Origin: Roseovarius sp. S88
GTDB taxonomy: Bacteria > Pseudomonadota > Alphaproteobacteria > Rhodobacterales > Rhodobacteraceae
DNA: 64,000 bases
Assembly (NCBI RefSeq): GCF_037023735.1
Contig: NZ_CP146069.1
Coordinates: forward strand, 1,343,501-1,407,500
Reading direction: 5' to 3'
The notes below the pieces were generated by a model, which ran no database searches, was not told the DNA's origin, and worked only from the letters and a program-made list of their open reading frames with translations. Positions within the stretch are counted from its first letter, which is position 1. Every line of letters begins with the position of its first letter. Position numbers and translations under genes: made by a program. Positions 34,278-42,903 of this stretch are shown here, piece after piece.

Positions 34278-34526
34278 CTACAACCAACCCGATCCAGCAC
34301 AAGTTGTACAGCGGACCGTCTTTCTGCCGTAGCACCCCTCGCACTGAATGAAGACAGCGCGCCCATTAAGGTCGCGACCTTTCAGGACTTCTCCCTTGCC
34401 CGAGCAGATACGACAATGCATCAAGCTCGATCCATGACAGATGTGGCACCGTCGGCGTACCTCGGGTTCCTCTGTCTTCGGTTTCAGGTGTGGACCTGTG
34501 TGATGATCCCAGTAATTTCCAGACAT
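34278..34526 (-). CDS. Small protein with four CxxC zinc-finger motifs (DnaJ-like)
   Basis: An 82-residue protein starting MSGNYWDHHTGPHLKPKTEE five bases after GGAGA. It carries four CxxC pairs: CHIC, CRICSGKGE, CEGC and CTTCAGSGW, resembling the CxxCxGxG zinc-binding repeats of DnaJ. No J-domain is present. Likely a zinc-binding adaptor or chaperone-like protein; its function is not recognised. Convergent with the OsmC gene, and AT-richer than that region. Confidence 0.7.
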   Translation of the reverse strand: MSGNYWDHHTGPHLKPKTEEPEVRRRCHICHGSSLMHCRICSGKGEVLKGRDLNGRAVFIQCEGCYGRKTVRCTTCAGSGWL

Positions 34527-34768
34527 ACTTCTCCAAGTGAACAAGGAAGTGGGCATCGCGAGGGCAAACCCAAGGCATCTTCACGGCGCAGTATGAAAAT
34601 TGCGCACAGTGGCAAAGGCCGCTCAGAGCTCAAAGCGGACGTAGCTTGTGGCTTTAATGCCTACAGAAAACTGACGCATCGCCAAATGGCTTGTTCGAGA
34701 ACCAGTTTTGACACACAATGAGGTTCAAACTCGCCAAAGAGCGGGCACGAGGCGGAACGAGCAGGTGA

Positions 34769-35737
34769 ATGCCGACAATAGTTGTCACGCAGGACGGGCA
34801 GACCGTCCAAGTGTCTAACGGCGACAGAGTTGTTATCGACATCCCTGGTGGCGGAAGCGTGACCATTGTCGCGGCCAACAGCAATGTGCGCAATTTTCAG
34901 ATTGAATACGGGGGCGATGACACTGTTGCGGATCAAGCCATTGTTGACCTAGACAGCTTTACTAGAGATGACCTGAACATCCAGCTCCGTGGCTATGACC
35001 CCCAAGACAATTTGTCGTTGGAAGGTGCCGAGAACGTTCAAATTGGTGAGCCCAGCCTGAACGAAATTAGCTTTGAGTATGGTGACGGACTTTCTGGTGG
35101 CGTTCGGATACTTGATCCCGGTGAACGCGACCTGACGGCCGACCCACCACCGATTACCATCTGTTTTGCCGACGGAACCATTATTGACACGGAGCTTGGC
35201 CCCCGACCAATCGAAAGTTTGCAGGTTGGCGACAATGTTCGCACCGTCGATAACGGCTTGCGCCCTGTCAAATGGATCGGAAAGCGAAAGCTGAGTCAAA
35301 ATGACCTGATCCAGAATCCAAACCTCTACCCCATAAGACTCCGAGCGGGAGCGTTCCAGAACGGACTTCCCTGGTCTGATTTGATTGTGTCACCGCAGCA
35401 CCGTATTCGCCTTCGCGATTGGCGTGCGGAAATGCTTTACGGTAAAAACGACGTTCTTGTTCCAGCGAAAGCGTTTGTCGGGCAGCCCGGTGTCGATGTG
35501 TTGGATACGTGGACAGGAACTTACTTTCATTTGCTTTTTGACCAGCACGAAATGATTTGGTCGAACGGATTGCCGACTGAAAGTTTGCACCCAGGCGAGA
35601 TTGCATTGTCCGCTATTGCCCAAATGGATGAGGGCTTCGAACCAAGTAAAGATATGAGTGATTCAGTCGCATGTTTGACGTCGCGCCCAGTCCTAAAGGT
35701 CAGGGAAGCACGAATGCTTTTGAATTATGCCGCCTGA
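34769..35737 (+). CDS. Hint-domain (hedgehog/intein) protein A
   Basis: A 322-residue protein. Residues 1-125 are an acidic, beta-rich part (VVTQDGQTVQVSNGDRVVIDIPGGGSVTIV). A Hint_2 domain starts at ITICFADGTIIDTELGPRPIESLQVGDNVRTVDNGLRPVKWIG (putative nucleophile C131 region) and continues LIVSPQHRIRLRDWRAEML and YFHLLFDQHEMIWSNGLPTESLHPGE. In the Roseobacter group such proteins are common exoproteins, probably secreted without a cleavable signal (type I-like); self-processing is possible. A second Hint protein follows 114 bases downstream. Confidence 0.85.
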   Translation: MPTIVVTQDGQTVQVSNGDRVVIDIPGGGSVTIVAANSNVRNFQIEYGGDDTVADQAIVDLDSFTRDDLNIQLRGYDPQDNLSLEGAENVQIGEPSLNEISFEYGDGLSGGVRILDPGERDLTADPPPITICFADGTIIDTELGPRPIESLQVGDNVRTVDNGLRPVKWIGKRKLSQNDLIQNPNLYPIRLRAGAFQNGLPWSDLIVSPQHRIRLRDWRAEMLYGKNDVLVPAKAFVGQPGVDVLDTWTGTYFHLLFDQHEMIWSNGLPTESLHPGEIALSAIAQMDEGFEPSKDMSDSVACLTSRPVLKVREARMLLNYAA

Positions 35738-35851
35738 ATGAAGAAGGCAGATAACCATATTTTATTGGTTTAACCGCTGACAAAAGTCAGAATACTGCCA
35801 TTTTATCGACCTATTGCGCAGCAAAATCCCCAAGCGTCGCCTTGTAGTGGA

Positions 35852-37036
35852 TTGCCCAAAGTGCCCGATTTTTTGAATGGACTGTTTTTTAGCGAGATTC
35901 TCGCTGACAACGCTGGCGGCGGTGCTGTCAACGTGAATGGGCAGGGCGGTGCCAACAAACAAGATGAGTATGTGGAGTTCCAGAACAATTCAAACACCAC
36001 AATTGATTTGGATGGCTATCAAATTTGGTCAGATCAAAATGGACTGCTTCACACTTTTGGGTCGGGAGACCAAATCGCGCCTGGTGACACGGCGACTGTG
36101 GTCGGGACCTACAATAATCCGCCCGCTGGGTTCTACGGCGCCAATGGAAACAACAACTCTGCGAGTTCAAACGGCGGGTTTCTCGAAGACGGGGAAGGCA
36201 ACAAGTTTGACACCATTTACCTTGTTGCGCCTGATGGAAACTACATTCAACTGTCCTATGGAAGCCCTGCGCAAGATCCGGGCGGATTGCCAGCGGGTTT
36301 TCCAAGCGGTGGAACGCTACAGGGTGCAGGAGAAACGCTTAACACTAGCGCACCGAATGCGACCTCTGTCTTGCGAGATGCCGATGGGAACTTGCAAGAA
36401 GGAACGCCGACACCCGGAACGCCGGGACCTGTTTGCTTTACCTCTGGTACCCGCATAGCTTCTGACATCGGTGACATTGCGGTGGAAAACCTGGAGCCGG
36501 GCGCGCGTGTCCTGAGCAAAGACCGTGGCTACGTCACTCTGCGCGCCGTTAGAAAAGCGCCCATCGCCCGAACGATTTTGCGTTGGAATCCAGATGTCAG
36601 GTGCATCTTGGTTCCGGCGAATGTGCTGGGAAATTCCGCACCAATACGACTTTCGCCGTCACATAGGGTTTTGGTGTGTGGCACCAGGGTGGAGTTGCTT
36701 TTTGGCACATTTGAGGTCTTGGTCTCGGCCAAACATCTGGTTGGCTTCTCAGGCATTGACGTGGATAAATCGGATAACCCCGTCACCTATTTTCATCTCT
36801 TGTTCGACACCCATGAAGTTATCAAATCAAACGGCTGCTGGACGGAAAGCTTGTTCTTGGGTGAAACCGCCCACAAAGCGATACTAGCCGCAACCGGCTG
36901 GCAAACTGAGACCGGTTTAAAACTCGGTCAGATGAAACATTGCGATACCGCTCGGCCGGTTCTTAAAAAGTACGAAGCTGAGGTGCTCGTCGACGCGTTA
37001 GGAGAGATCCAATGCAGCGCTTTAGTTGCCGCCTAG
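35852..37036 (+). CDS. Lamin-tail plus Hint-domain protein B
   Basis: A 394-residue protein. Residues about 8-150 look like a lamin-tail-like (LTD) beta sandwich: LFFSEILADNAGGG, ANKQDEYVEFQNNSNTTIDLDGYQIWSDQNG, and NKFDTIYLVAPDGNYIQL. A proline/threonine-rich linker (EGTPTPGTPGP) leads to a Hint_2 domain: VCFTSGTRIASDIGDIAVENLEPGARVLSKDRG, IRLSPSHRVLVCG, YFHLLFDTHEVIKSNGCWTESLFLGE. It is probably exported and displayed or cleaved at the cell surface. The paralogous Hint gene lies just upstream, and both sit in AT-rich DNA. Confidence 0.85.
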   Translation: MPKVPDFLNGLFFSEILADNAGGGAVNVNGQGGANKQDEYVEFQNNSNTTIDLDGYQIWSDQNGLLHTFGSGDQIAPGDTATVVGTYNNPPAGFYGANGNNNSASSNGGFLEDGEGNKFDTIYLVAPDGNYIQLSYGSPAQDPGGLPAGFPSGGTLQGAGETLNTSAPNATSVLRDADGNLQEGTPTPGTPGPVCFTSGTRIASDIGDIAVENLEPGARVLSKDRGYVTLRAVRKAPIARTILRWNPDVRCILVPANVLGNSAPIRLSPSHRVLVCGTRVELLFGTFEVLVSAKHLVGFSGIDVDKSDNPVTYFHLLFDTHEVIKSNGCWTESLFLGETAHKAILAATGWQTETGLKLGQMKHCDTARPVLKKYEAEVLVDALGEIQCSALVAA

Positions 37037-37188
37037 CGAAGTCTATCAAACCACGGCAACCAGGTCTTTAGAAGGTCAAATGTCCGCTTCGTCCGCACAG
37101 CCGACGTTCTCCAACTTTTGATCACAAAACGCACCCAGTGTTTTGGACCCCACGTTAACCCATCGGCCACGATTTTAGATCACATGTA

Positions 37189-37232
37189 GCGCACCGACGG
37201 AACACCGACACGATACCGACGTGATACCGACG
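37189..37232 (+). repeat. Second copy of the four-unit 11-bp repeat element
   Basis: Units GCGCACCGACG / GAACACCGACA / CGATACCGACG / TGATACCGACG lie within the 307-base gap before the phosphoesterase gene at 37344, 112 bases upstream of its start. Orientation to the next gene equals that of the copy at 14066-14109. A GTTAACCCATCGG block precedes it and CGTTAATC follows it, both shared with copy one. Nothing else is seen in this gap. Confidence 0.85.
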
Positions 37233-37343
37233 TCCAAATCCCTGAAAACAGAGACGTTAATCTATTGGAGCCAACTCCTGAAGGTCGGCTCTGCTTTCAA
37301 ACCCGCTCTTGCCCTTTTTCGCCCTCCGCTCTACCACCGCTGA

Positions 37344-38156
37344 ATGAGAATTCTGTACCTTGGTGACATTGTGGGCCGCGCCGGGCGGCAGGCTGTGGCA
37401 GACCGGCTGCCGCAGTTGCGCAGCGATTGGAAACTCGATTTCGTGGTGGTCAATGGTGAGAACGCCACGGGCGGTATCGGCCTCAGCGGGGCACATGCCA
37501 AGGCGCTGCTGGATGCTGGTGTGGATTGCCTGACACTGGGCGATCATGCCTTTGACCAGAAGGATATGCTGCAGTTTATTGAGGGTGAACCACGCATCAT
37601 CCGACCGCTCAATTTTGCCAAGGATGCGCCGGGGCGGGGGCATCGGATATTTTCAGACTTGCGAGGGCGAAAAATCCTTGTGGCCCAAGTGCTTGGACAA
37701 GTGTTCATGAAGCGCGCCTTTGCCGATCCGTTCAGTACCGTGGACACGGTGATGAAAGCGCATGTTCCGGGGGGCGCGGTGCAGGCCAGCCTCATAGACA
37801 TTCATTGTGAAGCCACAAGTGAGAAGATGGGTATGGGGCATTATTGCGACGGACGCGCCAGCATTGTTGTGGGCAGCCACACCCATGTGCCCACGGGCGA
37901 TGCGCAAATCCTGCCAGGCGGTACGGCATTTCAAAGTGATGCAGGCATGTGCGGCGATTACCTCAGTGTGATTGGCATGGAAAAGGCCGAACCCATGCGT
38001 CGCTTTGTGACGGGTATGGGCAAGGAACGGTTCAAGCCTGCTATGGGAGACGTGACGCTCTGCGGTCTCTACGTGGAAACCGACGATGCCACAGGCAAAG
38101 CCACGCGCGTCGAGATGGTCCGACATGGTGGGCGATTGCCTCAGTCGGGACCATGA
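37344..38156 (+). CDS. TIGR00282 / YmdB-like metallophosphoesterase
   Basis: A 270-residue protein of the YmdB family, members of which hydrolyse 2',3'-cyclic nucleotides and influence RNA turnover and biofilm decisions. Metal-site strings appear in order: MRILYLGDIVGRAGRQ, VVVNGENATGGIGLS, CLTLGDHAFDQKDM, VDIHCEATSEKMGMGHYCDGRASIVVGSHTHVPTGDAQILPGGTAFQSDAGMCGD. The next gene (EamA) starts on an ATGA overlap. The 11-bp repeat lies upstream. Confidence 0.93.
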   Translation: MRILYLGDIVGRAGRQAVADRLPQLRSDWKLDFVVVNGENATGGIGLSGAHAKALLDAGVDCLTLGDHAFDQKDMLQFIEGEPRIIRPLNFAKDAPGRGHRIFSDLRGRKILVAQVLGQVFMKRAFADPFSTVDTVMKAHVPGGAVQASLIDIHCEATSEKMGMGHYCDGRASIVVGSHTHVPTGDAQILPGGTAFQSDAGMCGDYLSVIGMEKAEPMRRFVTGMGKERFKPAMGDVTLCGLYVETDDATGKATRVEMVRHGGRLPQSGP

Positions 38157-39076
38157 AACACACCGTTTGGCTCTATGCGGTGCTCTTCGCCATGGGGGCA
38201 GGGTGGGGGCTGACCATTCCGCTCACTAAGATTGCCGTCAGCACAGGGCACCAACCTTTTGGTTTGATTTTCTGGCAGCTGGTGGTGGTTGTTCTGATGC
38301 TTGGCAGCGTGACTTTGGTGCGGGGGCGCAAGCTGCAAATGAAGCGTCAGTATCTTCGTCTTTTCGTCATGGTTGCTCTATGCGGTGCTGTCTTGCCGGA
38401 TATCTTTTTCTATCTTGCTGCGGCGCAACTTCCGGGTGGTGTGATGTCGATTGTCACGGCAACGGTGGCCATGTTTTCACTGCCCATTGCAATCGCGCTG
38501 GGCAACGAGAAATTTGAACCCCAAAGACTGCTTGGATTGGGGTTTGGCCTCGCTGGAATCATCCTATTGGTCGGGCCGGAGGCCAGCCTTCCCGCCAGCG
38601 CGAGTGCGGGGTTTGTGCTTTTGGCGCTATGCGCACCAATGCTCTATGCGACCGAAGGCAACCTGGTGGCCAAATGGGGCACGCAGGGGCTGGACCCGAT
38701 GCAGGTGATTTTTGGGGCGTCACTTATTGGCATGGCGCTGACCTTTCCCATGGCTTTGGTGTCGGGGCAATGGATCAATCCACTGATAACGTTTGGAAAG
38801 CCTGAGATCGCGCTCATCGCCGCAGCCGCGCTGCACGCGCTTGTCTATGCCTGCTATGTCTGGATGGTCGGGCGTGCGGGGTCCGTTTTTGCGGCGCAAA
38901 CCAGCTATGTGGTCACAGCCATGGGTGTTCTGTGGTCCATGGCCATCCTGAGCGAGAGCTATTCGGTTTGGGTCTGGCTCGCACTGGGCGTGATGCTATT
39001 GGGCATGTTCCTGGTCCAGCCACGTGCCGCTCGAGTGCTTGTGCCGGGCCGTGTGATCGAAGAAGATCAAACCTAG
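38153..39076 (+). CDS. EamA family (DMT) transporter
   Basis: A 307-residue membrane protein with ten hydrophobic helices in two EamA repeats (about 10-135 and 150-290). The start ATG overlaps the stop of the phosphoesterase gene by four bases; an open upstream frame is a shadow of that gene. Drug/metabolite transporters of this type export amino acids or other small metabolites; the substrate is not readable. A C-terminal basic tail (RAARVLVPGRVIEEDQT) faces the cytosol. Confidence 0.88.
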   Translation: MKHTVWLYAVLFAMGAGWGLTIPLTKIAVSTGHQPFGLIFWQLVVVVLMLGSVTLVRGRKLQMKRQYLRLFVMVALCGAVLPDIFFYLAAAQLPGGVMSIVTATVAMFSLPIAIALGNEKFEPQRLLGLGFGLAGIILLVGPEASLPASASAGFVLLALCAPMLYATEGNLVAKWGTQGLDPMQVIFGASLIGMALTFPMALVSGQWINPLITFGKPEIALIAAAALHALVYACYVWMVGRAGSVFAAQTSYVVTAMGVLWSMAILSESYSVWVWLALGVMLLGMFLVQPRAARVLVPGRVIEEDQT

Positions 39077-39096
39077 TTCAAAGGAGCCGTTCGCAC

Positions 39097-40878
39097 GTGA
39101 TTGCAACGCTTGATCTCAGCCAGACCACTCAGGCCATCATTGCGCTGAGCGTTGTGGCTTTGATGTTTTTCCTTTTTATTCGAGAGGTTTACCCCACTGA
39201 AGTGGTGGCTCTAGGAGGTGCGGCTTTACTGCTGGCAACGGGTGTACTGCCTTATGAGGCTGCGTTGAAGGTTTTGGCTAACCCGGCCCCATGGACCATT
39301 GCGGGCATGTTCATCATCATGGGTGCCTTGGTACGTACCGGTGCGCTTGATGCGTTCACCACTGTCGCCGACCGGCAAGCAAAGGTGAACCCGAAACTGG
39401 CCATCGGAATGCTGATGCTCTTTGTGGTGTTTGGCTCGGCCATTATGAACAACACCCCTGTCGTCGTGGTCATGATCCCGATTTTCGTGCAGTTGGCGCG
39501 ATCACTCGGTGTCACAGCCTCCAAGATGCTGATCCCGTTGAGTTATGCTGCCATTTTGGGGGGCACCCTGACGCTGATTGGGACATCGACCAACCTGCTG
39601 GTCGATGGCGTGGCGCGCGCGCAGGGGATGGAGCCCTTCACGATCTTTGAGGTCACGCCCCTGGCCGTGTGCCTGGTCGCTTGGGGCGCGGTGTATCTTT
39701 ATTTCATTGCGCCGCGGCTGTTGCCTGACCGGGAAAGCATGGCGGATATGCTCTCGGATCGCTCGAAGATGAAGTTTTTCACTGAGGCGGTGATCCCGCC
39801 AGAGAGCAACCTGATCGGCCGCGAAGTGACTGGTGTTCAACTTTTCAAACGCGACGGTGTGCGCCTGATTGATGTGATCCGGGGGGACCTGTCACTGCGG
39901 CGCAATTTGAAGGGCGTTGAGTTGCAGGTCGGTGACCGCGTGGTGCTGCGGACGCAAATGACCGAACTTCTGAGCCTGCAACGCAACAAGGAACTTAAGC
40001 GTGTGGATCAGGTTTCTGCGGTGGAAACGACCACGGTTGAGGTGCTGATCACACCGGGATGTCGCATGGTTGGGCGCAGTCTTGGGTCTTTGCGCTTGAG
40101 ACGCCGTTTTGGGGTCTACCCGCTTGCAGTGCACCGGAGAAACCAGAACATCGGGATGCAGCTGGACGAACTCATTGTGCGTGTGGGCGATACATTATTG
40201 CTAGAAGGGGCTCCGGAAGACATTAAGCGCTTAGCCAACGAGATGGATCTGGTGGATGTCAGCCAACCCTCGGCGCGGGCCTACAGGCGAGGCCATGCGC
40301 CGGTGGCCTTGGGTGCACTCGCGAGCATCGTGATCCTGGCGGCCCTAGGCGTGGCACCCATTCTGGCCCTGACAATCGTGGCCTTGGCCGTGGTACTGCT
40401 GGCGCGTTGCATTGATGCAGATGAAGCGTTTTCCTTTGTTGATGGGCGGCTTCTGGCGCTGATCTTTTCCATGCTGGCAGTGGGGGCGGCGCTGGAGGCG
40501 TCGGGTGCTGTCGCGCTGATTGTCGAGGCGATTGCGCCGGTTTTATCCATGCTGCCTGCGTTTTTGGTGATCTGGGCGATTTACCTCATCACCTCGGTGT
40601 TGACCGAACTGATCAGCAACAATGCCGTGGCCGTCGTGGTCACGCCAATTGCCATTGGCCTGGCCGAAGCGCTGGGCGTGGACGCGCGGCCTTTGGTGGT
40701 CGCGGTTATGGTCGCAGCCTCGGCCAGCTTTGCCACGCCCATCGGCTATCAGACCAACACGCTGGTTTATGGTCCCGGCGGGTATAAGTTCACAGACTTT
40801 ATGAAGGTCGGTATTCCGCTTAACCTGAGCGTTGGAGTGTTGGCCAGCGCCCTTATTCCGTTTATCTGGCCGCTTTGA
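39097..40878 (+). CDS. SLC13-type permease with RCK_C (TrkA-C) domains
   Basis: A 593-residue divalent-anion/Na+ symporter-like permease. Translation begins at GTG (VIATLDLSQTTQAIIALSVV) behind AAGGAG. About five N-terminal helices include MNNTPVVVVMIPIFVQLARSLG and GTLTLIGTSTNLLVDGVA; two TrkA_C-like domains (about 210-295 and 300-385; GVQLFKRDGVRLIDVIRGD, LIVRVGDTLLLEGAPEDIKRLAN) follow; the second membrane half has TELISNNAVAVVVTPIAIGLAEALG and ATPIGYQTNTLVYGPGGYKFTDF. Such proteins move sulfate, citrate or dicarboxylates; the cytosolic domains probably sense a ligand. Confidence 0.92.
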   Translation: MIATLDLSQTTQAIIALSVVALMFFLFIREVYPTEVVALGGAALLLATGVLPYEAALKVLANPAPWTIAGMFIIMGALVRTGALDAFTTVADRQAKVNPKLAIGMLMLFVVFGSAIMNNTPVVVVMIPIFVQLARSLGVTASKMLIPLSYAAILGGTLTLIGTSTNLLVDGVARAQGMEPFTIFEVTPLAVCLVAWGAVYLYFIAPRLLPDRESMADMLSDRSKMKFFTEAVIPPESNLIGREVTGVQLFKRDGVRLIDVIRGDLSLRRNLKGVELQVGDRVVLRTQMTELLSLQRNKELKRVDQVSAVETTTVEVLITPGCRMVGRSLGSLRLRRRFGVYPLAVHRRNQNIGMQLDELIVRVGDTLLLEGAPEDIKRLANEMDLVDVSQPSARAYRRGHAPVALGALASIVILAALGVAPILALTIVALAVVLLARCIDADEAFSFVDGRLLALIFSMLAVGAALEASGAVALIVEAIAPVLSMLPAFLVIWAIYLITSVLTELISNNAVAVVVTPIAIGLAEALGVDARPLVVAVMVAASASFATPIGYQTNTLVYGPGGYKFTDFMKVGIPLNLSVGVLASALIPFIWPL

Positions 40879-40893
40879 GGAGAGCAGTGGGAG

Positions 40894-41394
40894 ATGGGTA
40901 TTTTTGGAACAGTGAAGACTTGGGCTTTGTGCGGCATGTTTCTGGTCTTGGCGGCGTGTGGGGCGCGGGAAAGCGAACCTGAGGCGCCTCCAGAACCGCC
41001 GCTTTATCCAAATGAAACGCCGGAGATACGGGCTTTGATTAATGAATATGCCGACTTTTATGAGGTGCCGCGTTCGCTTGTTCACCGGGTTGTACAGCGC
41101 GAAAGCGACTACCGCCCCAGAGCGCGCAATGGTCCTTATTGGGGCATGATGCAAATCCTGCCTGCGACAGCGCGTGGTATGGGGTTTCGGGGGGAGCCGA
41201 GTGATCTGCTTGATGCCGAAACCAACCTGAAATGGGCGGTGAAATACCTGCGTGGGGCATGGCTTGTCTCGGACGGGAGTGAACCAACGGCAGTACAGTG
41301 GTATGCGCGCGGGTATTATTATGAGGCGCGGGATCGGTGTCTTTTGGTTGAAACAGGTCTGCGAGAGCGGGAAGTGGCCAAGCATTGCCGCTGA
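40894..41394 (+). CDS. Lytic transglycosylase lipoprotein (SLT family)
   Basis: A 166-residue lipoprotein. A signal peptide ends in the lipobox LAAC (C22), and an acidic, proline-rich linker follows. The SLT domain reads VPRSLVHRVVQRESDYRPRARNGPYWGMMQILPATARGMGF, with the catalytic Glu in QRESDY and a GMMQI motif. It cleaves peptidoglycan glycosidic bonds with anhydromuramic acid formation. Located close behind the SLC13 gene (15 bases), so co-transcription is likely. Confidence 0.92.
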   Translation: MGIFGTVKTWALCGMFLVLAACGARESEPEAPPEPPLYPNETPEIRALINEYADFYEVPRSLVHRVVQRESDYRPRARNGPYWGMMQILPATARGMGFRGEPSDLLDAETNLKWAVKYLRGAWLVSDGSEPTAVQWYARGYYYEARDRCLLVETGLREREVAKHCR

Positions 41395-41447
41395 GCGGTC
41401 AGTGACTTATAGAAAGCGCAAAGCAGGAACATCAGTGGAGGTCCACC

Positions 41448-42197
41448 ATGGCCGGCCATTCAAAATGGGCGAATATTCAACACCGCAAAGGGCGTCAGGA
41501 CAAAATCCGCGCCAAGCTTTTCTCGAAACTGTCGAAAGAGATTACCATCGCGGCCAAGATGGGTGATCCGGATCCGGAAAAGAACCCACGTTTGCGTCTT
41601 GCGGTGAAACAGGCCAAATCCCAGTCGATGCCCAATGACAATATCGACCGTGCGATCAAGAAGTCTGTTGCAGGTGAGGGTGAGGATTACGAAGAAATCC
41701 GTTACGAGGGCTATGGCCCCAATGGTGTGGCGGTGATCGTTGAGGCGATGACCGATAACCGCAATCGCACGGCCAGCACTGTGCGGTCGACCTTTACCAA
41801 GAATGGCGGGAATTTGGGTGAGACCGGCTCCGTCGGCTTCATGTTCGAGCGCAAGGGCGCGGTGAGCTATCCGACAGAGGTGGGTGATGCGGACACGGTG
41901 ATGATGGCCGCGATTGAAGCCGGCGCCGAGGACGTAGAAAGCAGTGAAGACGGGCATATCATCTGGTGTGCCGATACCGACCTCAATGATGTTTCTAACG
42001 CGTTGGAGGCAGATTTGGGCGAAAGTGAAGAGACCAAACTGGTCTGGCGGCCCACGACGACCACGGAACTTGATCTCGAAGCGATGCAAAAGCTGATGAA
42101 GCTGATTGATGCCCTGGAAGATGATGATGATGTGCAGACTGTCACTACCAATTTTGAGGCCTCGGATGAGGTGATGGCACAGCTCGCCGCCGAATAA
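41448..42197 (+). CDS. yebC: YebC/PmpR family translation or transcription factor
   Basis: A 249-residue YebC/TACO1 protein: [39 protein letters not shown], then [56 protein letters not shown]. Members were described as DNA-binding regulators and more recently as factors that ease ribosome stalling. The strong GGAGG site and the conserved N-terminus fix the start. A hairpin with T-run follows (42223-42252). Confidence 0.96.
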   Translation: MAGHSKWANIQHRKGRQDKIRAKLFSKLSKEITIAAKMGDPDPEKNPRLRLAVKQAKSQSMPNDNIDRAIKKSVAGEGEDYEEIRYEGYGPNGVAVIVEAMTDNRNRTASTVRSTFTKNGGNLGETGSVGFMFERKGAVSYPTEVGDADTVMMAAIEAGAEDVESSEDGHIIWCADTDLNDVSNALEADLGESEETKLVWRPTTTTELDLEAMQKLMKLIDALEDDDDVQTVTTNFEASDEVMAQLAAE

Positions 42198-42222
42198 GCC
42201 AAACTGCAATAAATTGAGACGG

Positions 42223-42252
42223 ACGTCGGTTTTTTGAACCGGCGTTTTCTTT
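42223..42252 (+). terminator. Rho-independent terminator after yebC
   Basis: Arms ACGTCGGTT (42223-42231) and AACCGGCGT (42237-42245), one G-T wobble, followed by TTTTCT. It lies 26 bases after the yebC stop and separates yebC from the riboswitch transcript. Confidence 0.75.
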
Positions 42253-42289
42253 GGGTCGTCTTTGTCGCATGCTGAGGCGGTTTAGGGGC

Positions 42290-42486
42290 TTGTGCTCTTG
42301 AAGGTCAGGCGACACACTGAAAGCCTCAAGGTGCTGCGCGGTTGCGCGGAGAATTGGGAAGCCGGTGCAAATCCGGCACTGCCCCCGCAACGGTAAGGAT
42401 GGGGGATGAGGCATCAGGCCACTGGGGAATACCACCTCGGGAAGGCGTCGCATCCGCAACCCGCCAAGTCCGGAAACCAGCCTTGT
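42290..42486 (+). promoter_or_regulatory. Cobalamin (B12) riboswitch
   Basis: The conserved core is plain: GGGAAGCCGGTGCAAATCC, then GGCACTGCCCCCGCAACGG, GATGAGGCATCAGGCCACTG, and the B12 box AGTCCGGAAACCAGCC at 42467-42482. This RNA binds adenosylcobalamin or a related cobamide and usually represses the downstream gene. Here the next gene on the strand is a 90-residue unknown protein at 42602, 116 bases on. No clear terminator stem lies between, so control of translation start is more likely. Confidence 0.93.
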
Positions 42487-42601
42487 AAAGACGTCAAACT
42501 GCGGAGGGCAGTGCGGGCGGATGAGACAGGGGCTCATATCGCTGCGCGCACTATTCTCCGCCCCAATTTCGGCCCGGGGTGTGGCCGGAGGAGTATCAAA
42601 T

Positions 42602-42874
42602 ATGACAGTGAACCGGATTGTAGACGGGTTAGAGCGTTGCGACGCCACAGGCTCAGAAGCCGCAGCTATGGCGCGCCTTGGGTTTTTGGAATGGGTTTTT
42701 GCGCATCCCGGTGATGTAACGCCCAAAGTTGTCGGCGCTGCTTTGCGAGATCCATCTGTGCAAAACCCAACAAGCGCCGCCGCGCGTGCCTTTGTTGAGG
42801 TGCTGCGTGAAGCGCGGGATGTGCCTATGGCACCGGCGGCGCGTCGAGGTCGGCAGGCACGCGTCCTGCATTGA
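42602..42874 (+). CDS. Small unknown protein under a cobalamin riboswitch
   Basis: A 90-residue protein, MTVNRIVDGLERCDATGSEAAAMARLGFLEWVFAHPGDVTPK..., with GGAGGAG at suitable spacing before the ATG. It is largely helical by composition, has no signal peptide or membrane segment, and ends in an arginine-rich tail (APAARRGRQARVLH). It does not look like a known cobalamin synthesis or transport protein. The riboswitch places it in B12 physiology. It is followed at once by the sRNA array on the other strand, whose terminator hairpin may also stop this transcript. Confidence 0.7.
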   Translation: MTVNRIVDGLERCDATGSEAAAMARLGFLEWVFAHPGDVTPKVVGAALRDPSVQNPTSAAARAFVEVLREARDVPMAPAARRGRQARVLH

Positions 42875-42903
42875 TCCTGTGCAGGAATGGGTTTTGATAT
42901 CCC

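Noticed and set aside
41460..42209. Long minus-strand open frame (about 249 codons) opposite yebC
   Set aside because: Exact antisense of a strongly conserved gene in high-GC DNA; composition is that of a mirror frame.
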